A stretch of 64,000 bases of DNA, from positions 6,922,001-6,986,000 of the forward strand of contig OX439010.1 in assembly GCA_949316495.1 (NCBI GenBank), read 5' to 3'. Under the pieces are notes generated by a model that had not been told where the DNA came from, made no database searches, and saw only the letters and a program-made list of their open reading frames with translations. This document shows, piece by piece, positions 24,615 to 39,087 of this stretch. The stretch's first letter is position 1. The number at the start of each line of letters is the position of its first letter. Made by a program: the position numbers and the translations under genes. This DNA comes from Amphiduros pacificus (lineage: Eukaryota > Annelida > Polychaeta > Phyllodocida > Hesionidae).

Positions 24615-25169
24615 GTTCTTTTAAATGGCTTTCACATAAAACATTAGCTGAATGTTCTGCTAACAGTTGCCTAGTCTAAAAAGACTTATCTATTACTGTT
24701 CTGTTTACCCCTATTAAATGTTTATTCATATTTTTCAACAGGTTGTCATGAGGCGCAAATGCCAAGGCTGCGACTGGTGAAAAAATGAAATAGTATGTTC
24801 TGTATGACTTTTAACATGCCTGTTAATGTTGCATTTCTGTCAATGCTTGGTTCTTCTGTCAACTGTTGCTTGTTTTCAGGTTTGATGCGACATACAGTTG
24901 CCTAAGATAATAATACTTGCTTTCTTTCAAAGTAAGAATAGTTTCTTTCAAGGACTTGCCATCTTGCCTGGCATTCTGTGAACTTTGGTTGCTTGGCAAT
25001 ACAATGGTTCTCTCTGTCTTTTGTCACTAAATCTTCACAGCTTTTATCTCTTATAAATCCTCATGGCCTTTACCTTAAACAGTCAGAGTCAAACATCTAC
25101 TTTTCCACACATGAATGAAACCATATACGGTCACACATGGGTACCACATGACTACATACTGTCAAGCAA
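24615..25169. other. Unique intergenic sequence
   Basis: Non-repetitive. No gene or RNA recognised. Confidence 0.5.
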
Positions 25170-25715
25170 CAGATATGCATGACATTATTTGATCATGTTA
25201 TGCATGACCTTATTTGATTACATTTATGCATGACCTTATTTGGTTATGTTAGCATGACCTAATTTTATTATGTTTGCATGACCTTATTTGGTTATGACTT
25301 TATTTGGCTACATTATTTGGTCATGAATTTATTTGGTTACATTTATGCATGACCAAATTTGGCAATGTTTTGGCATGACCTTTTTCTATTACATTTATGT
25401 ATGACCTTATTTGGTTTCATTTTGCATGACTTAATTTGATCACATTTATGCATGACCTTATTTGATCACATTTATGCATGACCTTATTTGATCACATTTA
25501 TGCATGACCTTATTTGGTTACATTTATACATGACCTTATTTGATCAAATTTATGCATGACCTTATTTGGTTACATTTATGCATGACCTTATTTGATCACA
25601 TTTATACATGACCTTATTTGATCACATTTATGCATGATCTTATTTGATTACATTTATGCATGACCTTATTTGGTTACATTTATGCATGACCTTATTTGAT
25701 CACATTTATGCTGAT
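25170..25715. repeat. 26-bp minisatellite (TTTATGCATGACCTTATTTG family)
   Basis: About 20 copies of a 26-bp unit, TTTATGCATGACCTTATTTG then ATCACA or GTTACA. The left third is diverged and irregular, the right two thirds nearly uniform. Related sequence recurs at 29225-29325 and, more weakly, near 42400 and 48240-48350. Confidence 0.93.
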
Positions 25716-25886
25716 ATTTTGCCCTGCTGTTTTAAAAAAAACAATGGTGGATGATACGTTTTAAATGTGTGCATGAAGATCAAACATACCTTTATGATGA
25801 AACAAAGTATCTGATAAGATCAGACAACATCCCAGACAAGGCTGACACCACAAGCGTGAATAGATGTACATAAAGCAACTACACTG

Positions 25887-26871
<985 letters not shown>

Positions 26872-26931
26872 TCTGGGGGATGGGGGACCTGGGGGACCTG
26901 GGGGACCTGGGGGGGGGGGTTCCAGGGGGGT
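26872..26931 (+). repeat. G-rich 10-bp repeat, potential G-quadruplex
   Basis: Six runs of at least five G within 56 bp, spaced by AT or ACCT (unit GGGGGACCTG), ending in a run of ten G. This satisfies the G4 pattern with several redundant G tracts. Confidence 0.9.
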
Positions 26932-27689
26932 CATGAACGTCCAAAGGAGTTTATTCAGTGAATATTTGCAAACCTGTGATAGGCTTTTGGCAATAGAGGA
27001 GGCTACACTGATTTAAGATATTATATTGCATCGGGTCTACTGATAAGTTCTTATTCCTAATTACTGAGGAGTCTGTAATAGTCTTGTAGATTTCATAGTT
27101 TCCTTACCCAACAATTCCTATAAATAGACTAACCATGTTTCTGGTTATTTCAAAATGCTCAAACTTGCTTTTTATGTTATGTGAAATCCTCCAATGACTA
27201 ACAGGAATCACACAATATCTCATAACTAAAAATAAAACTACAATTATCTTATTAACACAAAGAACATGATGGTAATATGGTTTCTGTGACCATTTGGTGG
27301 GGAACCATGCAGATAAAGTGAAGTTATAATCTAAAGAAATGTTTTTTGAAAAGTTATTCTTGTCTTCGTACTAATTTAAAATATGCATTAATTATTTTTG
27401 ACAGTATATCTAATGACTATATGCCTACAAGGTGATTGTGGTGGCAGTGAAACTTCAGTCACTGACCTTTTCTTGAATGTATCGCTAATGCAGTTGTTTT
27501 TATCCCAGAATATACTACTCAAATGACATGGCCAAATATAGTTCTTCTTACTGTAAATAGCCAAAGGCATTTAAATCCTTAGCACTGTGTCAAAAAGGAC
27601 TTTTTTTTATATTTTTCAGTTGCATCCTTTGTTGTTACACAGTCACTAAATCTCTGAAACGTGACAGTCGTTTAAGGAGGAAGTTTTGA
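26932..27689. other. Unique AT-rich intergenic sequence
   Basis: No gene, RNA or repeat recognised. Confidence 0.5.
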
Positions 27690-28095
27690 GTGACACACGG
27701 AAATGATGGGCATTCATAGAGGGCGCACTGGTGCACAATTTGGTCAGCAATACGAGGGCGGTGAGGCTTGCAGGATTTCACGCCACAATGACAGCGTTGT
27801 GGCTTTGTGCTAGGGGGCAGATCAGACGTGGGCTAGGGGGCCATCTGTGAGGGCTGCCTGTGCTCTCTCCACCCAGGGCTGATGAGGAAATTGCTGCACA
27901 TCCGCACGGCACTGTCGCTCTGCCTCGACTTACTCCTCAAACAGACGGCGCTTAATTGTCGCTACACTCGCATAACAGATGCACTGTGTCGGCCCCCAGA
28001 TGATGGGACAACCTCCACTTCCCCCTTGCTTTATGACTTGTCTCGTGTTTCCTGCCGCGGTAATGACTTACTGCTACGAACGTGGACACATAGAC
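27690..28095. other. GC-richer unique island
   Basis: Complex sequence with sharply higher GC than its flanks, containing a CTCF-like motif at 27713-27730 and homeodomain-type GGCGCTTAATTGTCGC. A 74-codon plus frame (27882-28106) lacks recognisable domains. Candidate conserved non-coding element. Confidence 0.4.
27713..27730 (+). promoter_or_regulatory. CTCF-like motif
   Basis: TTCATAGAGGGCGCACTG resembles the AGAGGGCGCAC half of the CTCF consensus; the left CCA is degenerate. Confidence 0.35.
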
Positions 28096-28562
28096 TTAGC
28101 ATGTAGATCATGTTTTCTGTCATATCTGTAAACATCAGTTTGCGGACACCAATTATGACTGTTGTCTCACTTGGTATGTAATAATCTGACGCTCCCCACA
28201 GATAGAAGTTCATACAAACTGTGAAAAAAAGTTCCCATCTCTCACGTTGATGAATCTCATATTTCATTTCAAGACTCTCACTTTACTATATTTTCATAAA
28301 GAGAAGAAAATACATCAATATATGTGAAAACCATAGCAATAACAAAAGCATTGTAAATATAAAAAAATGTAGATAAAAAAAACGCATATCAAATGTAACA
28401 GGATAAAAACGTAAATCTGATTAGGAACACATTAGTTCTGTAAAATGCCTTGAAACACTTAAACCAATTATCTTTAATTTTATAAAACTTTGTGTCACTT
28501 ATCAATAACAGAAATATGGCTAAATTATTTCAGACCACCATGTATAGGTTGTGACTTTAAAT
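28096..28562. other. Unique AT-rich sequence
   Basis: Nothing recognised. Confidence 0.45.
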
Positions 28563-28800
28563 TAGGTTGGTATGTTTAGTGCCTTAATGGTATTATACAA
28601 TGATATACATTAGGTTAATGGCATCTTACATGACAGATTAATGGTATCATACACTCTGGGCTTATGGTATCATATATAATAAGTAATTGGTATCACATAT
28701 ACTAGGTTAATGGTATTAATATAATAGGTTGATGGTATCATAAAAGATAGGTTGATGGTATCATACATTATACATCAATGCTATCACATATGATGTGTTC
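28563..28800. repeat. Degenerate repeat of about 30 bp
   Basis: About eight diverged copies of TAGGTTAATGGTATCATACA, spaced 27-33 bp. Confidence 0.75.
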
Positions 28801-28814
28801 ATCGTCGCATGCAA

Positions 28815-28989
28815 TAGTCATGACTATCGACATCCTCCTGACATAGTCATGACTACTGACGTCCTCCTGACATAGTCATGACTACTGACGTCCTCCTGAC
28901 ATAGTCATGACTACCGATGTCCTCCTGACATAGTCATGACTACCGACATCCTCCTGACATAGTCATGACTACTGACGTCCTCCTGACAT
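28815..28989. repeat. 29-bp minisatellite, 6 copies
   Basis: Unit CATAGTCATGACTACTGACG plus TCCTCCTGA. It contains the palindrome TAGTCATGACTA. Copies differ only at the ACT/ACC and ACG/ATG/ACA positions. Confidence 0.95.
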
Positions 28990-29224
28990 TTGACATACTT
29001 TGCTCAGGTGCAAATTAGGTTATGAATGGAGTTCAGGATAACGTTTACTTTTTAAAAAATTGATATGGTCCCAATTATACTTCAGATTTTGGACTAAACC
29101 ATTAGAGGCAAACATCTATTTGGTCATGCATAAAAATAACCAAATGAGGTCACGCAGGTCAATCTTGTGTCACCATTTTCTGCATACATAATGTAAGTAT
29201 GATGAAATAATGAGTTAGAACAAT

Positions 29225-29325
29225 ATAGTCATGCGTGACCTTATTTGGTCATGTTTATGCATGACCTTATTTGGTCATGTTTATGCATGACCTTATTTGG
29301 TCACATTTATGCATGACCAAATATA
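29225..29325. repeat. Second locus of the TTTATGCATGACCTTATTTG repeat
   Basis: Three to four copies of TTTATGCATGACCTTATTTG with GTCATG or GTCACA spacers, the same motif as the array at 25170-25715. A further inverted fragment (TTGGTCATGCATAAAAATAA) lies at about 29119. Confidence 0.9.
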
Positions 29326-30099
29326 ATATATGTTTGACTGGCTGCTCAACATATTAATAACTATCTGAGAATGAGAAGACATTCTGAAGGTTGCAGTTTC
29401 ACAACATTTTTCATTTTATCTTGAATATCTTCACATCCTATAAATACTAAATTAATAGTGATTGATTATTTATTCAGAAAGTTTTACATTAAACACTGCT
29501 TGAAATTTTGGCAGATAAATTAAATCTATAAAAATTGCAGTTTCTTGAGATCTTGAATTGCAGCATTAACAACTGCTTAGAGCTGGAAGTTCATCAAATG
29601 AAGAAGACAAAATTAACAACTTCAATTTCTGAATAAAGAGAAAAGATCGCAAGGACTAATCATATCACAACCAAATTTCACAAAATTCATTTTTTGTGTG
29701 TCATTTGCTCAGAAAACGTACTTGCCATGCAGTACTTAAGTGGGACAAATCATTTTCAGCTCAGAAATCCTGCTCATAAAAGATTTGGATTAACAGTCAA
29801 CCCAAGCAATAGGAAAGTTCACACGTTTTAATTAAGATGCCTCCAGCTTTGTGAGTGATGGACACCAAAATATTGCCTGAAAATTTTAATATCATGCATT
29901 TAATCAATGATTGCTACTGCGGGACTGTGTCAGCACTGGTTCCCTACCGTCAATAATGGTGGTTTCTGGTATTGCTGCAGCAACCAGTCAAAAGTCAAGT
30001 CGGAGCATAGATATGATCATGCAAATAAATAACTCTGAAATATTATAAAATTGTAACATGACCCTTTTTCAGCATCTCCTTTTTTGTTAATATGTGTGC
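29326..30099. other. Unique AT-rich intergenic sequence
   Basis: No gene or RNA recognised. Confidence 0.5.
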
Positions 30100-30205
30100 A
30101 ACAGCAGCTGTATTCAAATTATGCAATAACCCAGCAGCTGTATCTGAAGTATGAAATAACCCAAAAGCTGTTTTTAAATTATGTAATAACCCAGCAACTC
30201 AGTGC
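30100..30205. repeat. 33-bp triplication
   Basis: Three diverged copies built on CAGCAGCTGTATTCAAATTA followed by TGCAATAACC. Confidence 0.85.
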
Positions 30206-30896
30206 AACATTGAATGTTTTCACATATCAAATGATCTGTTTAATATGAGAGAGGCATGACCGTATGCGTGTATTGATTTGACTGGTTCATTGAATCATTT
30301 CCTGCCTAACCTGAATGAGGTCCTAAAATCGTAATGAGTGAGCCGAAAGCAGTTTCTTTGATTAAATCTCACACTTGTAAAGCACAGATCTTTATGGCCC
30401 AAATAATCTCAATTCATAATAATTAAATCTTTACTAACTTCAGATATTTCTTTTTAGATTTTGATGAGATTTATATTCAATGCTTACCTAATAATGTCAA
30501 GATGATGGTAAAATATTCAACATCATTTCTTTCCTAATTGCGTTTAGAAATATCTCCAAAAATGTTATATTGTACACTTGCTTTGATATGTTTTTACACG
30601 CAAAGCTGACGAGATGATGTTGTTTGCAACAATATATCACCATTGGAATATGGGCTGTGATATAACTATTGCCTTTATTAAAGCAAAGCAAATGATAAAA
30701 CACTGGAAATATTGAAAAAAAATCTGAATGAAATGTTTAATAACAAGGATGAATGCTCATAAATGTGATGAAAATATTTTCATTTATATTGGCCCCTTCT
30801 CTGCCATTTCATCTGTAATTGATTTATTCACACCCAAGGTTAGGCGTGAGGATAATTTGGCCTTTGTTTATTCAAATTTATATACATATATGTATA
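30206..30896. other. Unique AT-rich intergenic sequence
   Basis: No gene or RNA recognised. Confidence 0.5.
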
Positions 30897-31590
30897 CATC
30901 AGTTAAAAGTTAGGATATAAAGTAGATGGATATTAGTCACAGAATGGATAAGTTTGGACATCAGTTAAAAGTTAGGATATAAAGTAGATGGATATTAGTC
31001 ACAGAATGGATAAGTTTGGACATCAGATAAAAGTTAGGACATAAAGTAGATGGATATTAGTCACAGAATGGGATAAGTTTGGACACCAGTTAAAAGTTAG
31101 GACATAAAGTAGATGGATATCAGTCACAGAATGGATAAGTTTGGACATCAGTTAAAAGTTAGGGCATAAAGTAGATGGATATTAGTCAAAGAATGGATAA
31201 GTTTGGACATCAGATAAAAGTTAGGATATAAAGTAGATGGAGATCAGTCACAGAATGGATAAGTTTGGACATCAGTTAAAAGTTAGGGCATAAAGTAGAT
31301 GGATATTAGTCACAGAATGGATAAGTTTGGACATCTGTTAAAAGTTAGGATATAAAGTAGATGGATATTAGTCACAGAATGGATAAGTTTGGACATCTGT
31401 TAAAAGTTAGGATATAAAGTAGATGGATATTAGTCACAGAATGGATAAGTTTGGACACCAGTTAAAAGTTAGGATATAAAGTAGATGGATATCAGTCACA
31501 GAATGGATAAGTTTGGACATCAGTTAAAAGTTAGGATATAAAGTAGATGGATATTAGTCACAGAATGGGATAAGTCTGGACATCAGGTAG
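30897..31590. repeat. 62-bp minisatellite, about 11 copies
   Basis: Unit CATCAGTTAAAAGTTAGGAT then ATAAAGTAGATGGATATTAG then TCACAGAATGGATAAGTTTG plus GA. Copies are over 90 percent alike by eye, with recurrent CAGTT/CAGAT/CTGTT alleles. Confidence 0.96.
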
Positions 31591-32486
31591 ACAGATACCA
31601 GACACAGGTTGTATGTGCAGGGCAGCAAATAAACAGTTTAGCCAGAAAGAGGACAGCATAAGATACGTGATAGAAATACTTTACAAGTGGAAAAGGGAGG
31701 TCATCTCATAGACAAAGATAAGACTAAAAAACATGAGAGGACATATGTCTAGACAAATTAGTCACAGAGTGGACATCAAGTCAACAGGTTAGATGGAGGG
31801 TGCACAAGACAGAACACCGAGCAGACAGTGGAGTGAAGAGAATGGAGGGTATACAAACAGACAGTGAGTTGTTTGGAGTGGACTGTGGACAAAGATTCAG
31901 ACAGTTGTTTTAGTGGAGACAGTGACAGAATACGTTGGTCGCCTGTTTGGAGTGAGAAAGATGAGCCAGGTTGAGTGGTGTGTGTGTGTGGGTGCAGCTT
32001 GTGGTGACAGAGTCTGCATACAGATGGCAGTCCAAGCTGCTTCCACTACTCTGCTGTCCGTACTACTCCATCAACACAATATGCTGCCAAACATGCTTCC
32101 CCTTTTTTCTATAAAATGTCAATATAAAATAATAACTTATATACACAATATTCTATATATCCAATAATATATTGGTCTGTGTATTTCTCTTATAACCTGT
32201 TAAGAAACATGTGGTTGTGTTGGTGGTGATATTTTGTGAGCCTCACATTGTCACCACAAGGTGGAGCTGCCGTAGCATATCTCCACAGCAGCTTAACATT
32301 GTGTAGCCAAGGCAACAGTCCCCATGCAAGAAACAATCCAAAGACAACCGATTGGAAATGACTTTAGAATAGGACCAGGTGAGGCAACAATGTCTCCGCT
32401 GCTCAATCACAAGCTCCGATCAGGAAAAAAGCCAGCAATGTGATAAATAAAAGCGCATGACATACAGTCTCGGCATTACAACAACG
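31591..32486. other. Unique sequence, purine-rich on the plus strand
   Basis: The stretch at 31600-31920 is rich in GACA/AGACAG phrases, a decayed continuation of the flanking arrays. The frame at 31913-32167 has no recognisable domain. A CTCF-like motif lies at 32254-32270. Confidence 0.4.
32254..32270 (+). promoter_or_regulatory. CTCF-like motif
   Basis: CCACAAGGTGGAGCTGC fits the core CCASNAGRKGG, with A in place of C after it. Confidence 0.35.
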
Positions 32487-33420
32487 ACCAAATGTCTCTG
32501 GAATCAGTATTAGACTAAAGTCAATGTCAAAATGTTTGTCACAAGTGAGTCAATGTCTCTAGAATCAGTATTAGACTAAAGTCAATGTCAAAATGCTTTT
32601 CACAAGTGAGTCAATGTCTCTGAAATCAGTACCAGACTAAAGTCAATGTCAAAATGCTTGTCACAAGTGAGTCAATGTCTCTGGAATCAGTATTAGACTA
32701 AAGTCAATGACAAAATGTTTGTCACAAGTGAGTCAATGTCTCTGGAATCAGTATTAGACTAAAGTCAATGTCAAAATGCTTGTCACAAGTGAGTCAATAT
32801 CTCCGGAATCAGTACCAGACTAAAGTCAGTCAATGACTTCGGAAGCATGTAATAATAGACTAAAGCCAGTGTCAAAAAGTTTGTCACAAGTGAGACAATA
32901 TCTCTGGAAGCAGCACCAGACTAGAGTCAATGTAAAAATGTTTGTCACAAGTGAGTCAATGTCTCTGGGATCAGTACTAGACTTAAGTCAATGTCAAAAT
33001 GCTTGTCACAAGTGAGTCAAGGACTTTGGAAGCATGTAATACCAGACTAAAGACAGTGTCAAAAAGTTTGTCACAAGTGAGACAATATCTCTGGAAACAG
33101 GACCAGACGATAGTCAATGTAAAAATGTTTGTCACAAGTGAGTCAATGTCTCTGAAATCAGTACCAGACTAAAGTCAATGTCAAAATGCTTGTCACAAGT
33201 GAGTCAATGACTTCGGAAGCATGTAATAATAGACTAAAGCCAGTGTCAAAAAGTTTGTCACAAGTGAGACAATATCTCTGGAAACAGGACCAGACTATAG
33301 TCAATGTCAACAAAATGTTTGTCACAAATGAGTCAATGTCTCTGGAGGCAGCACCAGATGAGTTAATATTTCTGATTAGCACCCAGTAAGAGTCAATGTC
33401 TCTGATAATTATCAAATTAT
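32487..33420. repeat. 61-bp minisatellite with longer variants, about 15 copies
   Basis: Unit GTCTCTGGAATCAGTATTAG then ACTAAAGTCAATGTCAAAAT then GCTTGTCACAAGTGAGTCAA plus T. From about 32830 a variant with CTTCGGAAGCATGTAATAAT alternates with the standard unit, forming a second-order block repeated near 33010 and 33205. Confidence 0.94.
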
Positions 33421-33479
33421 ATGATAAGACAATCAGTGTGCATTTGAATATGATAAGTATGTTTTCCAAGTCTGACAAA

Positions 33480-33955
33480 ACATTAAATAATATCTCAGAG
33501 CATTCAAAATAAGCAGGGAAATAATGTTTCTAAGCAGGACAGTAAACGGTATACCTGAGCACACAATCAGGCAAATGATATCTGTGAGCAAGACACAAAT
33601 CCAAATGATATCTCTGCGCAAGACACAAATTCAAATGATATGTCTGATCAAGACATCAAACGAAATGAGATCTCTGAGCGAGACACAAATCCACATGAGA
33701 TCTTTGAGCAAGGCATCAAACGAAATGAGATCTCTGAGCAAGACACAAATCCAAATGATATATCTGATTAAGACATCAAACCAAATGATATCTCTGAGCA
33801 AGACATAAAATCAAAATAATATCTCTGAGCAAGACACAAATTCAAATGATATATCTGAGCAAGACATAAAATCGAAATAATATCTCTGAGCAAGACACCA
33901 AGGAAATGCATAATTCTGAGCAAGACACAACCCAACAAATGATACCTATCTTTTA
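33480..33955. repeat. 30-bp minisatellite, about 13 copies
   Basis: Unit AAATGATATCTCTGAGCAAG plus ACACAAATCC, diverging at both ends. The open plus frame across it reads a 10-residue repeat (MISLSKTQIQ) only because the period is 30. Confidence 0.93.
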
Positions 33956-34124
33956 TAATATAAAAGAAAATTTAATGTTTCTGGAAAATGGCCAATAAAA
34001 GTAAAGTTTCTGAAAGAAGACATTTGAAGTATTACAATTGTTTCTGACAACAAATTTTACCAAAGAATATTTGTTATAAGATATCAAGTTCAATTTATCC
34101 TATTGAGAGGAATTTAATTGATTT

Positions 34125-34172
34125 TATTGAGAAAAGTGCAATTTTATTGAGAAAAGTGCAATTTTATTGATC
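34125..34172. repeat. 22-bp duplication
   Basis: Two and a half copies of ATTTTATTGAGAAAAGTGCA plus two bases. Confidence 0.85.
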
Positions 34173-37100
34173 ATCTGCAATATAGGAATATTTATATATC
34201 AAAATCAAGATGTGGATATTCATCACATGAATATGAGACCGATTGGAGATGATTCAATTTAAATGAGACAAACTTAAAATGCAAATTATTACACAAAAAC
34301 ATCTCAGACACAGAAAACTCTTCAAACACAGAAAACTCTTCTCAAATATCCGTTTATAAATAGAAACTTTGGAAAAAGATGATTTTATGAAATATTGAGA
34401 AGAGATAAAAATGTGGCCCATAACACTGCATTATGTGAAGTGCAGCTTAAAACGGTTTTCTTGTGATGTTTCTATAAAAATGGCCATCTTTCTATCCACT
34501 TCTGTCTCTTGATAGTTCTATTTTCATCTTGGACTCCCTTTTTTCCCCAGATCAAACATGGGCAGAACAGATAACCATATAGCCGTGTTTGCCACAAAAT
34601 GCAACAGCAAGATTGCTTTGGTGAAAAGACAAATTTTCACGGTCCAATGTTCGCCTGGAAATTTGTCATAAATCTTTCATAGATCCTGCTATTGAATATC
34701 TCATTTGCCAATTGTAGTGTATATAATATCAATAGTTTAGCGGAGAATCAATTGGAAGCTTTTGGCGATATAAGCCCGGAACATCATATGCTACTAACGA
34801 CTGGTATGGTTGGCTGACTTACAACGTGCACGGTTGGTTGACTTACAACTTGTATGGTTGGTTGACTTTAACTTCCAGATGGCATATCAATAGGCTAATC
34901 ATATCTTACTGAATATTTCATCACTCAATCCCTGTTTATTCTGTTCAATCGTTTATACTTAGAAGCATTTCTTGCGATTTGAAACTGAGGCCTAAAAAAA
35001 AGAAGCTCCTTTCAAATTTTCCTACCAACCGTAGTTCAAACCAACTACCCTAAAGTTGTTTTTTGACTATCAAGATGAAAAAATATAATTTCAGTTAAAT
35101 TTTCATTTATGTAGACATATACATATGTACATATATACATATACATAAATAAATATATTCTCAATATATTTGATCAATTTAACAAAAAAATATTTATTTT
35201 TCAAGGGCATTATTTCCATGTTATCAGAAACAAGGTTATTATTTTTTATGGCCTAACAACACACAGCCTGACTTATACTGATATCAGTGTTCAATTCTGG
35301 AAATTTCCTTAAAGGTCCAGCGCTTACATATGAATTATTCTTCATTCCAAACTTGTGCCACTCATTCATTATCACAGACTGGGATTTCTTTTATCATGTC
35401 TGTATGATAATGTAAAAGAAGGATCCACAGCCATTCTTTAGATCAAATGGGGCATTTTGTTCCAGTGGCTATCTCAGACTTACTACAGGCTAACTTGTTC
35501 TCAGAAGGTCTTTTACATTTCCACACAGAGAGATTTACTATGATCACTATTAAATTCCTGGGACAGTCATTAAGATGAAGAAATCTTTCACAAAACTTCC
35601 CTTTTCACATCCTTTTGTCCAGAGCTTTTTATCATGCACAGTGAAGGACAATTTAAGGTGGTTGACCCTTGACCTCGAAAAGAGATTCTTTTGTCCAAAC
35701 TAAAATAGACTCTCTCTGTTCAAATATTTTTTTTATGGATGCAGTGAATCTATGAGAATATGTTTCTATCAAAGATCAATCTATTGTCAAATCTACTAAA
35801 TTTTCAAATACAAAACTATTAGGGATGGATGGTAGTTCATGTTTTTTTACACAGCATAGCAAATTCTCTTAGTCATATTAATATTTGATCCATATGCTTG
35901 AACCTTATAGGGCAACAATCACATAACTTATGACTAACAAGGGTCATAAGGACAGTTATAAAGCTGCTAGCCATGGAGTAAGTGTCATAAAATGTGAAAG
36001 GAGGAAGTTGTGAAAGAGATTATATCTAAGAAGGACAAGGGAGTGATAAAGAGGGGATCAGACCTTAGATACAGCCGAAGCAGGGGATGGGGAACTTACA
36101 GGTTTTACCACATCAGATCAGAAAATTATAACGGAGTAAACATATTTTTCAGGAAATGGTTGATAGGAATTGTCTATCTAGTAAAGTAAAGAATATCATT
36201 AATTTTTAGCATATTTATAATCATAATTTGTCTGGAATACATTACTCTAATGGGATACTAAATATGAGGTTTTGGCTTATTTCTTTGAAGAGGATTGGTA
36301 ATAATCAAACATGATTTTTAGTTGTTAAACATTAAAAACATATCAATTTTTAAAATGGTTGTTTTTCCTGTGAGCTGTATCCAAAGAGCAGTCAGCCTTG
36401 AGTTCAAATTTCACCCAAGCACTTTGTGACAAATAAAACTATCATTTTAAAGACCAGGACACACCTCGATCTGTCCTTCAATAATTTATGACCCTCGCTC
36501 TTTGAATGACAGCTTTAATGCTATCATTCATCCTTTCTTGGATCAATTTTTTATATGAAGCAGCGAAGGCTCTAACAATCAAATTACACAAATGGCAAAT
36601 CTTCTTGTCGTCCGGAATCAATTGTGGCAATTTATGAGTGTGACGGATTCGACCTACTTCTTGTCAGGGAAGGTGTGTCGATGCTGTCGTGCACATTTCT
36701 ACCTCCTCTGGGGCCTATCATTTGATTATGTGGGTATCTTACATTCCTCTAAAATAATGATTGATCGCCTTATCCCTGTCATTAAAATTTTATATGAGAA
36801 ATTAACATTTTTATTTCCAATTGTTTTTGTGTTTTCAGAAGAGAAATACACTGGTTCTTGCATGTGTCTTGAATTTAACAATTTGACTTAACAAAAAGGA
36901 AAATATAAAACAAATGGTCCTCTATCTTATCAGATGAACCACAGTCCTTGAGGAAAGCTCTCATGAAATCAGTTCCATGCTAGCTGTCTGTATATAAGAA
37001 TACCCCAGCCTTAAAATCTTTCTCTACTGTCATTTCATTTACATGTCTAGAAATCAGCCGAAATAATGGCAGCCTTTACGCTTGTTTTTCTTTTCAAACA

Positions 37101-38423
37101 AATAGTTCTTGCCAGTCATTATTCTTTGAATCTTTCACTTGATATAAAACTCTCTTTTATTGTAGAGTAAAACTCATTTCAATAAGGCTTTTATAAAAAA
37201 CCCAAACACTTTGTGAAGTCTATGTGGGGTTCCAAGATTGACCTTGACTTGACCTCTGGAAAGTCATGTGTAGTTAACCATTAATGGTCACAAATTTCAA
37301 TTTCTAATTGGAGACATTCAGATATTTTGTTTATTCATGGAGATTTGCACACACAATTGAAATTATCTCTAATTATCATCATTGGGATAATGATTGACCT
37401 ACAGTTATTGTCAATCAGCTAAAGACTGACCTTTAGTATCATCATTAAAATAAAGATTGACCTTCATTTATCATCATTTGGAATAAAATTGAAGAAATTA
37501 ATATTTTTCATATAAAACTTTCAAACCTTTTTGATAACAATTAATGTCTAGAACTCAAAGGGATAAGAATTCTTCCTCACGGTATTATTTGATGAGATAT
37601 TCATAGAGTCAATCTGCAGATCACTGTCCCACAAGAGTTCTCTGGCACGGTCTAATTCCATAGCAAAGAGTTTCAAATTAAAAGTATTTTTCATGAGAAT
37701 TATTGCAACTACTTTATCATCAGAATATGGCAGGCCTATTTTTGATTTAGTGCATTTTTTTCTATTCTTTTATCTGTTGCATGTTTAATCATGAGCTATT
37801 GCAGTTAAATCATGTCCCATCCGAGATATATGTATTATATACTTATGAATATACACTTCTAAAAGAGAATTTTTTTCCAGTAGGGGAAGCCAATGGTTAT
37901 AAATATATTTCACTTCCAGAAAGAAGTGTGGAGTTTTTGCATATGTTCTGGTTATGAGATTGACTCTGATTTGCATTGAGCGTGGTGTGCATGAGTGTAC
38001 CACCGTGTATGTTATGTTAAGCATGGTAATTGTATTTACACGCATGACATTGAGACTTTCCCTTCCCAGGATTCCCCTCCCCCCGTCCTGACCCCAATTT
38101 CATGCCTGGCAAATATACGTCGCATCTAATACCAGCTAAATCAATATAATGAAATGACCACTGTTCAATTCTGCCAATTGTAATCCCGCCCGTCTTTGTC
38201 TGAGCCACGGTAAACAATGTCTGTGTTTGTCAAGGTCTATGGCTGAACAGTGTTCATCTGAAATCCTCTCCATACAAGGTGCTTTTAAGGAAATGATAAA
38301 ACCAGATATGTTATTGTTTTGTTGAAGTGATACTGTGTAATAAAACGCACAATGTTTTCTGATCTTGTTGCCTCTCGTTCACACAATGTTTTATCTGGAT
38401 ACACAAATGTGGTAACTAATAGT
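34173..38423. other. Long unique AT-rich intergenic stretch
   Basis: About 4.2 kb without a recognisable gene. It holds a 27-bp near-triplication around GGTTGGTTGACTTACAACTT (34805-34872), a GC-richer patch at about 36590-36740 within a 99-codon frame lacking known domains, and another at about 38045-38220. The last two could be regulatory elements. Confidence 0.45.
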
Positions 38424-38438
38424 GACACCTAGTGGACA
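38424..38438 (+). promoter_or_regulatory. CTCF-like motif
   Basis: GACACCTAGTGGACA resembles the compact CTCF form CCACCTAGTGG with one mismatch. Weak on its own. Confidence 0.3.
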
Positions 38439-38589
38439 TAGAGCATGTGCCCAAAAAGGGAGGTCTTTATCAATGGCAGACATTTTTATCTCTGGTAGAG
38501 TGAAATAAAGACTTCACTTTGGGGTCTGGTGTGGACAAACATGTTTTACTTAATTGGTGAAAACATTGCTATAGTGATGAGAACTTTAT

Positions 38590-39087
38590 AACCATGATGG
38601 TGCCATGGGAACTGCGAAGATGTGATGGTGCCATGGGAACTGCATAGATGTGATGGTGCCATGGGAACTGCATAGATGTGATGGTGCCATGGGAAATGTG
38701 TAGATGTGATGGTGCCATGGGAACTGCGTAGACGTGATGGTACCATGGGAATGCGTAGATGTGATGGTGTCATGGGAACTGCATAGACATGATGGTGCCA
38801 TGGGAACTGCATAGATGTGATGGTGTGATGGGAACTGTGTAGATGTGATGGTGCCATGGGAACTGCATAGATGTGATGGTGCCATGGGAAATGTGTAGAT
38901 GTGATGGTGCCATGGGAACTGCATAGATGTGATGGTGCCATGGGAATGCGTAGATGTGATGGTGTCATGGGAACTGCATAGACATGATGGTGCCATGGGA
39001 ACTGCATAGACGTTATGGTGTCATGGGAACTGTGTAGATGTGATGGTGTCATGGGAACTGTGTAGATGTGATGGTGCCATGGGAACT
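38590..39087. repeat. 28-bp minisatellite, about 18 copies
   Basis: Unit GTGATGGTGCCATGGGAACT plus GCATAGAT, with one-base-shorter copies (GGGAATGCG). It includes a duplicated multi-unit block (about 38690-38820 and 38880-39000). Confidence 0.95.
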
